From Cladorhizidae sp. MBARI D1340-BT2 (lineage: Eukaryota; Porifera; Demospongiae; Poecilosclerida; Cladorhizidae), in the NCBI GenBank assembly GCA_028752905.1, contig JAQNBH010000010.1, forward strand, positions 21,189,308 to 21,253,307: a DNA stretch of 64,000 bases. The letters are read 5' to 3'. The notes below the pieces were generated by a model. It was not told the origin of the DNA and ran no database searches. It saw only the letters and a list, made by a program, of their open reading frames with translations. Made by a program: the position numbers and the translations under genes. Each line of letters starts with the position of its first letter. Position 1 is the first letter of the stretch. Below are positions 31,061-44,022 of this stretch, in pieces.

Positions 31061-33185
31061 TTCTAATAATTGTCTTGCATGCCATCAAAAGAATTCCCTT
31101 GGTGTGAACGAGTTCTCTATGCTGCTAACGTACCATTCTATCAGACCTGTTTATCATCTTTGCTGCATGCTGCTGCTTGAAAGAAAACATAATTACCAAG
31201 TTGTGACAAAGAAAAATTGCCAGCAATTTCTTAAAAGAGTAATGCTTCCTCAGAGATGGCGGAACAGAAGAAAGGAAGACGGGGACAAGAAATGAGAAGA
31301 ATATAGTAGAGGAGATTATTAAAAAATTATGCAGCTGAACGTGAGAGAGACCCTTTGATATTATATATATAGTTCCCCATAAAATCTTGCAGAATCAACC
31401 ATGGGAAGATTGCTAACTTCAGCTTCAAAATTTTAATCTAATGGAGATGGGTCACATGTTATGGCTGAAGTGGAGTCACATGACATGGCTGAAGCAGAAT
31501 CATCTGCAGGACCATCAGAAAGTTGGAGAGACTCTCGGAAAGCTGAAGGAGAAATGTTCATTTTGCTTGAAAATTTCTCATAATCTTGCACATTTTGTGG
31601 ACTGAATTTGACTCTTGCTCTTTGGGGTCATTACAACAATAGAAATGGTACGACTGCTAAATAGCAAGAAAGAGGGCAAAAATGGGATGGCATTAAATAG
31701 GAAAATTAATAGCATGTGTTTGTGAGTTTAAAGCAGCTCTCTGATTTGTCACACCCTAACAACCATCCAAATGCTCTTTTTGAAATAGAAAATTTTTGAA
31801 TCGAAGGGAATTTGAAAATAAAATATAGCTCTGTTAATGAGGTATAGAAGATTGAAATTTTGGACGTTTATTGGCTTGTTCAACAATAGTAGCTCCATCA
31901 CAAACCTGCCCTCAGCACAGTGCTAGTGTAAGGTTAAAATCATTGACTGAAGTCCTTGAAGATTGTATCGTGCATTCTGAGGAACCCAATAAGGCCTTCA
32001 TGAACATCACTAACCAAGTTTAGCTGTTGGCAATGATTGAAAACCACCCATGGCCACTTCCTTTAAAGGGTTGTGCAAGGCCTAGGATCTCAATTAACTC
32101 TTCAACTGCCTGATGGCTTGTGTATCAGCTTTCCCTATGCCTCCTTTTAACCATCATGTACCGACTCCATATTTTGCAAAAGTTGCTATAGGTTTATTTC
32201 CGGTTCAGTGTGGCCTTGGATTGCAATTCCATGCCGAGTAAGGAACACTATGGCCTTAACTGTGCTGAAGTCCTTGTCTTCTGGAGTTATGTTATCTGAG
32301 AACTTACAGCACTTCAATTGTTGGTTGCCACGAGCCATCCACTTCAAATTGTTGGTTGCCACAAGCCATCCATGGTTGCCTATGAGCCATTTACTTAATT
32401 CGAGCCTCTCTCTATGTATATACAAACCTTCATGAGTCTTGCAATTTATATACAGCCTTTCTCCAGGTGCCGAAAGCAAGTTTCAGTCAATGCACTTTCA
32501 CCCATTGATATGGAAACTGTTTTTCACAGCATGTTGGCAGTAAAGGTTTTGAATGCCATTTTGGAAGTATTAGCAACACATGTACCACTGTGGCTGAAAA
32601 CTCCTCTCCTTTTTAGTGAATGTCAGGAGTGTGTGCTTATTAGCAGCTGTGTGGTTTCTGCCTCATCAGCTTCAAACTCAGAGTTATGACCTCATTTTAT
32701 CTTTCATTCCATTTCGCTTCTCTCATATCCTTTGTTGGAAATGACCACATATGCAAAGCAGATGGTCTTGTCACCTACTGAACTAACTGACCATGCACAT
32801 ATGAACAACACTCTACTTAATATACAGTACTGAGCTGAGGTTCAGAGGTCATGCACTGTCTGGTTCAGCTCATACCCTTATCCACAATTTTTTAAAGTGG
32901 GAGAACTCAAGCCCCTCCACCTTTCCTATATATCCACCTAACTACTAGAGCAGGTAAAATGCTGAGATATGCTGAGCTTCATCAAAAGCAAGATCAAATT
33001 GTCAAAATGTTTATTGAGTGGCAAGTTCACTTTTCTTTGTCTTCTAACTTGCAGTGGTAGTTCCACCTGCAGCCTTGTGTTCAGACTCCAGATCTCAATA
33101 TGTTGACACAGTATTCAGCCTCCCTGAACTCTCATGAAATATATGATGAGAGCTATGAGAGAGACAAAAATAACAGCTGTGTTGG
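31061..33185. other. Interval with scattered short frames, nothing assignable
   Basis: Frames of 60-100 codons occur on both strands (e.g. 31104-31295, 32414-32689) but none shows a known motif, and several overlap antisense. At 32310-32390 GGTTGCCACGAGCCATCC is imperfectly repeated three times. Confidence 0.3.
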
Positions 33186-33261
33186 GGATTACAATGACCT
33201 CAATAATCACCTTGAAATTTACTTTCTCGACATTTCGACCATATACTCTAGCCTTCATCAG
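33186..33261 (-). ncRNA. Hammerhead-ribozyme-like motif, copy A
   Basis: Read on the minus strand from 33261: CTGATGAA, a GGCT...GGTC stem with a 9-nt loop, CGAAATGTCGAGAAAG, then a tail GATTATTGAGGTCATTG. CTGATGA plus a short stem plus GAAA is the conserved core of hammerhead ribozymes; the CTGATGAAGGC form is known from the terminal repeats of Penelope-like elements. Three relatives lie at 49918, 51183 and 53462. Self-cleavage is not shown; the helix III partner is not obvious. Confidence 0.45.
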
Positions 33262-34779
33262 TTGCGTTAAGTTGATTATTGAGCAGGTCTTTGTAATTTC
33301 ATTATGTCAACTGAGAGTTCGTTGATGACAAATATTAAGACAACATTTTGTTGGAAGGTATCAATGCTTTCATCAGACCTGAGGCATAGATAGCAGAGTT
33401 TTGTGGTATTATATGCTGTGGAGTCCAACAGACAAATATTCAGTTGTGGGTGGTGCACACTGCCTGGAATAACAGTAATGTTAACATGAAATGTGTGATA
33501 TGTGTTATAGAGATAGGTTCATTTTCATTCCAAATCATGAGGAACAGATGGCCGGTTTATCCAATACTTCAGGTGAGGCCGAGAAGTCTTAGTTCCCAAA
33601 GTTTCTTCTTGATTAGACACATCACTAATACATTTGGAATATAATGCAACACATATTGCGGAATATGGTGGGGATATTATGCTGTGTTAGGGGGGGGGGG
33701 GAGGGGGGGGGGACAATTGAACATCGTCATCTAGTCTGGATTATACATATTGTGCATGGAGTGGAAGGAAAAAAGAGATATGTCATGTGACTATAGGCAG
33801 GTCTTTTTGGATTGACCTACCCTAGTATTATTCGTAGTACTTACGGTGCATGAGGTACTAATACTGTCAGTCTATTGGTTATTCCACTACAACAGAAGAA
33901 TATTTACTCTTATGACTGATGTAGTAACTTCTACTGGATGTGTTGGTCGACTCTTTCACAGGTTGGAAGTCAATGCTCATAGTAATGCAAGGAAGTATAC
34001 CATCATCTCCAGTTTCATGTAGTACACATAAACATCAATATCTTCTCTAATTTCTTCTCTCTTCCTGTAGACACCAAGTTTGCTATCTCAAGCAAATGAG
34101 AGGGACTGAAGTGCTGGAGATATAATACACTTATTTAGAGATGGCCATTGGAAAGTTCTGTCACGATGAGAAGTAAGTCATGGTTAATATCGTTATCTCC
34201 ACTTTAGCTGCTTCACATGAAGCAAATATGTCTGGCCCACTGGACACGTATGGTCTAAATGTGATTTCCTTTGGTAATTCCTCTCATCATCAAGACATCA
34301 CCTGGTGCTCTGGATTTAAAAAAACATAAAAAATACATGATTTTTATGCCATAATTTTTTTAATATCCTGCTTTATTTATAAACCAAATTTCAACTCTAT
34401 TACTATAAATAAACTAAGGAAATAAATCTTTGAACACTGAACATTCATGGTTTTGGCCACCCAAAAATGACTAAGCAACCAAATCTGACAGTAGCTTTTT
34501 AATTTTTTTATTTAGAGACAGGCGCATTCTTTGCTCATTTGAGGATGTCTTTAAGAAGGTTGTGGCATCCATGCATGTCTGGGAAACTTCTGGAATGTGG
34601 GTGCATGGATGTTGAACTTGACAAAAATCAAAAATGATTCTCAATGAACTCTTAGTTGACATACATTAATGTTATAGTTCCAGCTGCAACCATCACAATC
34701 CAGAGACAACATTGTGACTAACCCTCTTCAGTTACCTACAACTACAGAAAGTCTAACACTTGAATTGCAATTGGATGTC
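33262..34779. other. Interval without a recognisable gene
   Basis: Contains a G-rich tract at 33691-33712 and a 63-codon minus-strand frame (34662-34471) that I cannot assign. Confidence 0.3.
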
Positions 34780-35225
34780 TCACAAAATCAGCAATGTGAA
34801 ACAGGGTAGAAATGCTGACAATGCGATTGCCTGTACACATACAATCTTCATTGAGTAGCTTGGCTTTACCAGCCCTACTAGCAACTTCAATTTACGTTGA
34901 CTAGCAGTCTGAGAGCACATAATAACATGAACTGATTCCCTACCAATCCGCTCTTGTCCTGATGCAGACTCCCCAGCAATCTGTCCCATGATAGAAGCAG
35001 ACTCACTGCCAATCTGATCCACTCTTGAAACAGACTCCACAGCAATCTGCCCCAAAATTGAAGCAGACTCTCCAGCAATCTGTCCCAAGGTTGAACCAGA
35101 CTCCATAGAAATCTTCCCCATGCTTGCAGTAGACTCCCCAGAAATCTACCTCATGCTTGACACAGGCTCCCCAGCAGCCTGCCCCAAGCTCCACAGCAGC
35201 CTGCCCCAAGCCAACAAGTTCAATG
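34780..35225 (-). repeat. 33-bp minisatellite within a reading frame of 11-residue repeats
   Basis: Five to nine units around ATTGAAGCAGACTCCCCAGC / AATCTGTCCCA. In the minus-strand frame at 35121-34780 they translate as 11-residue repeats of the type GQIAGESASIL, ending at RESVHV and followed by a non-repetitive, partly hydrophobic tail. A second frame is also open across the array, so coding is uncertain. Upstream frames (35225-35520) hold SESVVGPSQVPARTSQSAGE, suggesting a Ser/Glu-rich gene remnant. Confidence 0.6.
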
Positions 35226-38200
35226 CTCACATGCAAAAGGCCAGCCTCACCAGCAGACTGACTTGTTCTAGCTGGTACTTGGGAAGGACCTACTACGGAC
35301 TCGCTACTATTTCAAACCAGAGGGTTTAACATCGGCAAAGAAGAACCAGCATCATTCATGTCTTCAGCTTCTATTCTCATCTTCTTCACCGGCCATACCC
35401 CAGGAAGACTTTGGTTCTCTTATTCCGGCGACCACCGGAACGCTGCATGATAGCAGCTTTAGAATCACACTAGAATCACAGACTTTTGATCAAACTTGAC
35501 AACTGAGAAAGAACAACGTGGTGTGCACAGGAGCAAACTTTTATAACCACCTTTGTGCAGATATCACGGAAATTACGGATTAGCACTGAGCGATATTTTA
35601 GCCAAGTTTCATGTCTTGGCTATGAACGGTTATTGTATTATGAACGATCCAACTTACTGCATTATTCAGGCTTCATCGCACAGAGGTGTGCGATAAAATG
35701 GGTGGATAAAAAGTATCATAACTCAAGAATGGTTGACAATAAAGTCTTGAAAATTGAAATGCAGTTAGTTAAATAATGAAGGTATAGAATGATGTGGGGG
35801 AAACAATTGGTATTCTCCACCCTTATTAAAGTTCTACTGAGTGATTTTGAGTTGCTGATAAAGAGATCGAGCTCTACCTTAAAAGAAGTCGCTCAACAAG
35901 ATTTAACTCTTTTTCAATAGATCTTTTCTTGGATTTGGGAAAACTCATTGCAATTGATAATATGACAGACACTTGATTTTGAAAAATATCTTTGACACAA
36001 GACACTTCAATGTTCGTACACTTACAATAGCATGGCAGATGGTGCATAGCGTGCATCTATTAATCCACATGCACAATGTGGGTAGGTGCATGTTTATTAT
36101 TTTTGAAATATATCGTGAGAACACTGCCCAATTTTGGTCAGAGGAATGTAAGAACAGCAATTGACGATAGCTTATGCCATAAAATTGAAATTCAAAATCT
36201 GTCACACTCATTCTTCTCAGAAGAACTCACTCACTCACCATCAAAATCTATTTCCTTCATCATTTCAACCATTTGTTGTGGTATTTGAGCCAGAAGTTCC
36301 CCAGAAGTTTCCCAATTATGGATAAGCAGTCATTTTCAAGTGCTTACTGGCTAGACATAGACTTGAGATACACTGTGAACAATTCCTCACTGTAAGGTGT
36401 GCCAAGGTAAGCTTTGGACCTTGATGTGCACCACTAGCAAAAAAAGTCCTCGTATATGCAAATACTACAGAAATTCTCCTATATATGTAGTATATATATA
36501 TCCCCTAGGTGGTCATTTTTTTGAGCATAATATGTACCGGGGTTGCAACAGTAGAGTCGGGTGTACATCTTGTACATTGTGATGCCGGGATTCAGGACCA
36601 ATTATCCCAATTTTTTCCTCTGCATGCAGCTGCATGACTAGCCATTGGTGGTTTGGACCTACTGTTAGATGAGTGAATGTTCAGGTACTTAATAACTACT
36701 AAAGAGTGACTTGATAAAATATGTTTCTCTTTTTTTTAAATTGAGTCCATGTAACTTTGCATGGTTATAACTAATACATTTTATTAGCTAATAGCAGAGG
36801 GCTTTGTGTCAAGTTATATAGATCTATATGCATGATTACCTTGATTGCTGGATTAACCAGAGTTTGCTAAAGTGGTGGTAGTTGTACCTGAATGACTAAA
36901 TGCTAGCCAGAAGTAACTAAGTGGGCTAGTTTTGGTAGGACACTTAATATTACTGCAGATCACCTCACACCGGATTGGCTTGTCAGTTTTACACTATTTT
37001 CACTCTTTCTTATACAGGAGCATAGCTGTTTAAGAACAGTCCTCTAGAGCAGTATATGCTTCAAACCAATTCTTCCTTTACTAAAAATAATAATGGATTC
37101 CAGAAAGTGTGATTATTTAATAAATTTCTTTTATCTACGGCAAAGCGAGTCTGCCAAGGCCTCATTGAAATGCATGATAAGATACTATAAGTCTGTGTGT
37201 TTAGTGGATGCCTCTATCTAAGCTGCCTCTATCTAAGCTGCATAAAAAGCAGTGTTAACTGCCACTTGGTGCTTATTGGACTAAATAATGTATGATACCG
37301 ATTGTTCTACAATTTACTTTACATAATATTTTCAGGCTCGATGAGCAAAGAAAGAAAATAGTTGTGGGAGCTGGAAGTGGAGTTATAGTATATTTTGAGT
37401 ATTTTTCAAGGGCACCATAAATTGATTTGGACAGCCTAATGATTCTGCATGGGGAAAAAGATGATTCTTGGGACTGACACTGTATAGATATCCTCTCTGT
37501 CATGTATTTTTCTTTTTCAATGAAAGTAGGATGGGCAATTTTTAGCGAGATACCACATATACAGGTTTTAAAACTAGTGAGAACAGCATTTAACCCTTTA
37601 TTGTGCTCTAAACATTGGGAGTCTTAACATCCGGTATATCACTTTAGAGTTTGTGAGTGTCATAAAATACTATATTATGATGCACTGACTTGCATGACTC
37701 ACACTTGCTATATAAAACTATTGTGTCATTGTTGTTATAAAGGAATTGTTGTTGGAGAAAATTTACAAATGCATATATAGTATACTATGATAATCCTTTC
37801 ATTACTCTAAAAAGCACGATGTTTTAATATAGAAATCTACTGTATAAATTACGAGTATAATTAACTCTTTAGGACCAAATATTTCATATAATGCAACACA
37901 TGCATATGCCTGACTTTGATTTATATGTATGTGACATAGTAACAGCAAGCGTCAAGAGTGCTTTCTTCATGGCTTGAGGCTCTATCAGGTAAACAGTTAG
38001 CTAACCCAGCAACTATAAAAAGTCAACAAAACTATTTTTGTTTCTCTACTTAACTAGTGTTAACTATAATGACCTTAGCACTCATTTTAGCTCTTAGTTA
38101 GCTAGTACCTCTGCCTTCAAGTTCTAGTTTGGCAGGCAATGATTTTCTCTCTGGAGAACTTCCACTCTATATATGAAAACAGATTTTTTTGGTGCTAAAT

Positions 38201-40779
38201 TCTAATATTGGTTAAAGTGTAGCTTTCCAACTGTAGAATCCACAGATCATTACTACTGCATCCAATTTGTCAAGTATTGTAGTTGGTAGTGTATAACCTT
38301 AGCATTATCAGGCATATTAACATGTGTATGATCTGTACTTTTCCTAAATAAACAAGTAATTAGTTCTAGAGTTGATTCATATAGGAATATATTGAGATGG
38401 GCACAATGCTTTTTCCCCCTGGGTTTCTCATTGTAGTGTGTGTGTATACATGTAAACATGAGGATGATATCAAACCCAGTTGTGCTGCAACATGGACTGG
38501 CTGATTGTAACTGGAACTGGAGTTGTGAAATATCGCTGAGACATGGTTGCCAACTTTTAACTGAAGATATAGTGCCCAACTTGCAGAACTGACAAAAACT
38601 TCAGGTATCACAGTGATGTCCTCAGGTTGTACTTCTAGAGTTATCACTGTAAATAAGGGATGACTGTTTAATAGCTGGCAATATGTTTTTTAGATAATTT
38701 TGTAGATATTATGCACTGTTGATATGTTTGAGTTGAGATGGTCTCTGTTATTGGCATAACTATTCGCTATACTTCATTTGCAGTCCTTTTCACTAGATAA
38801 GTAGGAACTTCACTTTTGTAAATGCTGTCTGTAACAGTATTACATGCAAGTACAGTACACATCATCTATAGTATATCTACCTGCACAGCTACATGTTCAG
38901 GATTCGAGAAGCATAATTATAATGATGGAAATCCAACACATTAGCACTGACAGCTTCCAAAGATGCAGCCGTCGTCACTATAGTAGTACTACTTGTGTCT
39001 TGCCTCAATCTTTAAATTAGCCAAAGAGTTGTTTCTACTTAGACAACCATTTCCATTCTATAATGCCAAGTACAAAAACCTAGTCTTGTTCCACTTATAT
39101 TATATTAGCATGTTTCACTACTGCCCTTTTTCCTCTGATGGCTGTGTTGTTCTCTATTCTCATCTTGATCTAGCCAGTCTAAATACAAATTGTGCCAAAT
39201 TTTGTCAAACACCAGCCTCAACTACTCTCAGCTGTCAACTCATGCTACCTCTATAATATATCTATTTATTAGTCCAGTTAGGGTCAATGCCAACTTCAGT
39301 AGCTCTCTTCTCCAAGACTTGTCCACAGTGCATCTCAAGTCTATTTTTAGTTCATTGCTTCCAGTAAGAGCTTGGTAAATACTGCTTATCCATGGTTGGG
39401 GAACTTTTTGCAAATACTAATGCAACAATAGTTGGTTGAAGATGTGATGAAGGAAGTTGTTAGTGATAAGTTCTTCTCAGAAGAATGAGTCTGTGACAGA
39501 TTTTTACCTCCAAGCTGATCTACTGTCTTGGTAGAGCTAAAATTAAATTACAGATGGACACTAGCTTACTTCTGTAAGAAATAGTTACATATCTCTCCAT
39601 CGCTAGATGCAAATTATGATCTTCTTAGTAACTTATCAAACATAGAAATATAAATGTGAATATCCACCCAGCAATCAAAGACATGCATGGTGTTCTTCAC
39701 ATTAACATCACATAATTTGCCTAAGGAAATTAGTTTTATTCTGTACAAAAGCTCACTGATATTTACGTGTGTAGAAACCTACTTTTTATAACCAAAATGA
39801 TTTGCAGGCCACAAAATCATCTTAATTTGGTTGTAATAGCTGAATCAACATCTTGAATATGATAGTGGCTACCAGCTAATTTTACTCAGTATTATTTTCT
39901 CTATTACTTTTCAAACAAAATGCTTTGCTCATCAACATATTGGAGGTGAGGATCCTAGCATTCACTAAAGTAATTGGCAACATCACACAAAGCATAATTG
40001 TGAGAATACTAATTTTTCACTGGAAACAATAACTCTCAACTTGAGACCATAAATTTGACTGTAAATTTGTTTCTCTCTCTATCACTAGTAGGTTAAGTTT
40101 TTGAAATTTCAATTGATATATAATTATTGGTAAATAAATTATGTTATAGAAAAAGCAATATAGGTTAAATAAAATTAATCGAGTCATATCAATTTTAGTT
40201 AAAGATTTTATATTTATTATGTTTTAGATATATGTTTCGTCCACCAGTTAAACTTCTTCGGAAAACCTGGGATCTTCTTGGTAAAGGATGGTATTTTAGA
40301 ATGATGTTGCTGTACCTGTGAATATATAACAAAATATATATGCAAATAAATTGTGTCAAAAATGTTGTTAAACCAACTACCACTAGACTCATCCAATGGC
40401 CATTCCCATGCCTATTCTCATGTTAATGTTGCAATAGGAAATGAATGGATTGCAGTTATAATCTGACCAAATTATATTTATAATTTCATAGTCGCATCAT
40501 ATAATCAATAGTAACTGCATATAAGAAAATACAAGGCTAAAATTCAACCATTGCAAGTTGCAAATAGACATAAATAAACTCACAGGCAGATAGTTTTCGG
40601 CATATAGCTGTCAAGAATTCTATCTTCTTTGCAATCACAGACAACTTCTCGCTTGATTTTGGTGATGAGAGTGCAGATGTTGTTGTTTGATCTCAAATGG
40701 TGAGAACCCGGTGTTGGAATTCCTGTATGCGATTTAAAAAAATTGCGGATAAGATCTAATTCAGTTCTCCTTTCCTGAC
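35226..40779. other. Long A+T-rich interval without a supported gene
   Basis: No domain, repeat array or TE motif could be supported. Small frames at 38253-38647 (minus) and 38993-39378 (plus) are noted among the rejected items. A (TA)n stretch lies near 36488-36501. Confidence 0.3.
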
Positions 40780-41286
40780 ACTTCTTAAACATATGCTTCA
40801 GGGAGCCGTGCCACCAGTCTAAGGCACTATCAGTTTGATGATGGAAGGGTGAGGTTTGCTGTTGAGAGATTACGCAAAGTTTGCTGACCTGCTTCATTAG
40901 TTTGCTCATAAATACTGACTCCTGGTCCATAAGGAGTTCAGCAGGTAGACCATTGCATGATATAAGTCCATCATACCTTCAGCGATGGTAGATGCATCGA
41001 CATCCTTGAGAGGGATCGTGTCCGGGTACTTCGAACTGAGGCAGAGAGAAGTTAGTATATATCAGTTACGTCTAGTCGTCCTAGGTAATAGCCTGACATG
41101 GTCAAATGCCATCCTAGGGAATGGTGTGGTAATGACAGGGACTGGTAACAATGGAGCTCTAATAGGGTCACCCTTGGTTGCTTTTTGGCAATCTGGGCAG
41201 GACATGCACCAGTACTGAATATCTTTAGTCATACCTAGCCAGGTGAATAACTTTTGTGTGGTTTTAATGGTACACTTTACAGACAA
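40780..41286 (-). pseudogene. Integrase of the second Gmr1-like fragment
   Basis: The zinc domain contributes TWLGMTKDIQYWCMSCPDCQ (the Cys pair is present). The core has FPRMAFDHVRLLP (first Asp), a stop, SSKYPDTIPLKDVDAST, then ELLMDQESVFMSKL (second Asp) and TDSALDWWHGSL, where the catalytic Glu has become Asp. Frames change near 41060 and 40940. Homology fades after FKKC near 40780. Inactive by sequence. Confidence 0.7.
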
Positions 41287-41475
41287 ATGACCACTAAGTC
41301 AATTACTATGTGCCATCTTGAGGATTTCTTTCCTTCTAGGTGTGGTTGCAAACAATTCTATCTGCCCAAACTCCTCCTTCTTAGCTTGACATAGAACACC
41401 ATTTCCCCAATAATACCACTAGTGATTATAATTGGCTTGGGTACAGATGTTAGCTAAAGTCGGATTATCTGACCA

Positions 41476-42075
41476 TTATTGCTGCAGCAATGCGCAGTCA
41501 GGCTTATCAGCCTCTAGGCTTGGTATGGGAAGTGTTTTGACTGTGCTATCAGGTGTGGTCTGCAGTTGGCTGACACAACATGAATCACTGGCAAACAAAT
41601 CTTTGTCAAAGTCTAAGACTTCTATGAGAGGAGTGGGTGAGGTTTGAGACTTCTGGTCTGCTAAGGTATCCTCTAAATCAAACTGTTGCTCATGCTTCTG
41701 CTGAGCTATGGCTAATAATATGTTGTGAGGTTTCTTCTTCTCCATAGTTAGTTGAATGAGATAGTCTGTCATCTGCACTTCCCTACCCAGAAGAATTCTA
41801 TCCAGACAAACTGACACAACTAAGACTAGCTTCTCCATACTTTACTCACCCATCTCCAACCAACCTTTGCTAGGGGATGCTTCTGTAACTTCACGTCAAA
41901 TCCATCTACATATATCTTCTGCCCTGTCAATTGGAGAGGTTACACAATGTTATTGCCAACCACTCTAATACTGGCACCTGTATCCACTATCATTTCACCC
42001 TTGACCTTACCAATCATTCTGTTGATGGTGACATCTGGAACACCGTTGATGATGTTGACTAAGGCCATGGTGGCT
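41476..42075 (-). pseudogene. Protease region of the second Gmr1-like fragment
   Basis: The active-site string MIVDTGASIRVV carries D-T-G and the downstream LLGREVQM block matches the conserved glycine strand; a stop at about 41945 and a shift near 41840 separate them. A 120-codon frame (41838-41476) continues into an acidic linker (EDTLADQKSQ, DFDKDLFASD). Would cleave Gag-Pol if intact. Confidence 0.65.
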
Positions 42076-42577
42076 CTGCATTCCAGACTCTTAGGCCCTT
42101 TCCCCCACACTTGTGGCTGGTTGGTGCTTTACTTGGTGAATAGTGAGCCGGAGTTGGGTTCTTGTCCTTATCTTCAGTTTTTCAGGGCGCCCCCTCTCCT
42201 ACTGCCTGGTATGTCCAGACTTGTGCTGGTATCAATCCTCTCTGGCAGCTTGCCGGTCCTCTCTGAGGTTGGCTGTATCCAACAAGAATGTTGGCTTCTT
42301 CAATCTGATGAATTCAGCATCAACTGTTGTGATATAATCAGGAAAAGGAATTGCCTTCAGAACATTAGGCTCTTATCATCTTAAAACTCCAACACAGCAA
42401 ACAAGATGACAATCACAATCAGATAAGGTAAGGTAACTAAAATGACCACGTGCAGAAAAGGGAGGGAGGGAAAAATGGGGAATGAAAAACATTTGACAAA
42501 GTTATCATAACATTCACCCCATCCTTTCAGATGTTCATTATCATAGATTGAGTCTATCAGGCGCATGCCTGTTGCTC

Positions 42578-43447
42578 CTAACATCTGAGCAGCAGGGCAT
42601 CCTCAGTAGCAGGAACAGGGGCTTCGGGAGCACCTCTTTGGATCGCATCAGAATCACATCCCACCACTTCACTGTTCACAGGTGCACCGGGCTCAGGCAG
42701 AAGGTCATTACTCAGTATACCATCCCCAGGTGGAGCCAGGTGTCGGATCGATACAGTAGTCTCTCGTCCATCAGCATGCCGAATGTGTGCATATTGAGGG
42801 TTGGCCTGCAGGAGCTCAACTTCGTCCACTAGGGGTTCATCCTTTCTGGTACGGACATGTCGCTTGAGTAGTACTGGACCAGGATTCATGAGCCAGGAGG
42901 GTATCAATTTGCCCGTGGAAGAGCGTCTCTCAAAATTGAAGAGCCTCTCATGGGGACTGCAGTTGGTGGTTGTGCACAGCAGAGAACGCAATGAGTGCAG
43001 TGCATCTGGGAGCATGTCTTGCCAACATGCCATTGGGAGGCCACGTGTCTTGAGTGCCATGGTTACAGACTTCCAAACTGTCCCATTGTATCTTTCTACT
43101 TGTCCATTGCAAGCTGGGTTGTAAGCAGTAGTGCGACTAGCAGCGATCCCTCTGTTTAAGAGAAAATGATGCAACTCCACACTCATGAAGGAGGAGCCCC
43201 TGTCAGAGTGGACGTATGCTGGCATCCCAAAAATAGAAAACAGCTGGCATAGGCATTGTATAACAGTTTGGGCACAGACATCCTTGCATGGGAAGACAAA
43301 AGGGAACCGGCTGTACTCATCAATTATATTGAGAAAGAGGATGTTCCGATTAATTGACTTCAATGGACCTTTGAAGTCTAGGTTCAGTCTCTCAAATGGC
43401 CGAGTAGCCTTTATCAGATGTGTGAAACTGAGGTTTATGTTCGGCAC
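42578..43447 (-). pseudogene. Integrase core and C-terminal part
   Basis: 289 open codons, the longest piece of this element. Core: ERLNLDFKGPL (first Asp), YVHSDRGSSFMS (second Asp), NGQVERYNGTVWK (Glu), so the D-D-E triad is complete. C-terminal region: LLKRHVRTRKDEP, TTVSIRHLAPPG, then a Pro/Glu-rich tail. It ends at a stop near the polypurine tract. Catalytically plausible sequence but separated from its upstream domains by a frame change. Confidence 0.85.
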
Positions 43448-43991
43448 ACACCCTACAAGCCTTGGTCATCTGTCTCACTTCTTCAACTGAATATGGTAAA
43501 TTCCAAATTCTCACAAAGTGGAACATACGAGTTACTCCAGGGTGACAAAGTGAGTTATGAAGTTCCATTAGATCTGTACCACAAGAGACATCACAGGATG
43601 CTCGAGAAAATGTATCATGGGGAATATTTTCAACTCCTGGATGGTACATAATATCAAAGCTGTAACAAGATAGCTCCATCCTCCAACGATTAATCTTGTC
43701 ATTTTTAATTTTTCCCCTCAGCTTGTTGTCGAACATGTACATGTATGCAACGGAACGTTGATCTGTCTTTATGGAGAAATGCCTTCCTGTAAGGTAGTGC
43801 TTCCAGTGGCAAACTGTTTCGATGATAGCTTGGGCTTCTTTCTCAACTGATGCATGCCTAACCTCAGAACCCTGTAATGTGCGGGAGAAGAATGCTACTG
43901 GACGTCCATTTTGGTTGAGGGTAGCAGCAATGGCAAATTCCAATGCATCAGTCTCAACTTCGAATGGTATGCTTTCGTCAATGGCACACAC
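43392..43991 (-). pseudogene. RNase H and integrase zinc-binding domain
   Basis: A 199-codon open frame. RNase H: PFEVETDALEFAIAA (Asp), VEKEAQAII (Glu), IKTDQRSVAYMYMFDNK (Asp) and HDTFSRAS at the end. Family members usually have a single Y-M before F-D-N; here ACATGT is duplicated, adding two residues. The integrase finger follows: ELHNSLCHPG and CRVCAEHKP (H, H, C, C). It overlaps the integrase frame by 56 bp, reflecting a frameshift. Confidence 0.8.
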
Positions 43992-44022
43992 AACTGACTG
44001 CTCAATGTCCCTTTTTATGGTT

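Larger units (their letters stand above)
40780..42384 (-). mobile_element. Second Gmr1-like Ty3/Gypsy fragment (zinc knuckle-PR-INT)
   Basis: On the minus strand: a zinc-knuckle relic (CGGKGPKSLECRA near 42085), protease (MIVDTGASIRVVGNN near 41985, LLGREVQM near 41780), a ~120-codon linker, and an integrase from 41286. No RT lies between protease and integrase, again the Gmr1 order. The fragment ends near 40780. On the right it abuts another gypsy at 42384. Frames are broken, so it is dead. Confidence 0.7.

Noticed and set aside
38253..38647. Two overlapping minus-strand frames (one with VITLEVQPEDITVIPE-like sequence)
   Set aside because: Both frames are open over the same bases, no domain recognised, only a weak acceptor-like TTTACAG; not enough to call an exon.
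38993..39378. Possible fibrinogen-like signal on the minus strand (YQALTGSNELKIDLRC)
   Set aside because: The match rests on about 15 residues with no flanking conserved Gly/Trp/Cys; cannot be supported.
42385..42520. A complete 3' LTR for the 42.5-44.5 kb gypsy
   Set aside because: A polypurine tract and TG start are visible, but only ~120 bp follow before unrelated Gmr1-like sequence; no CA end or second LTR to define it.
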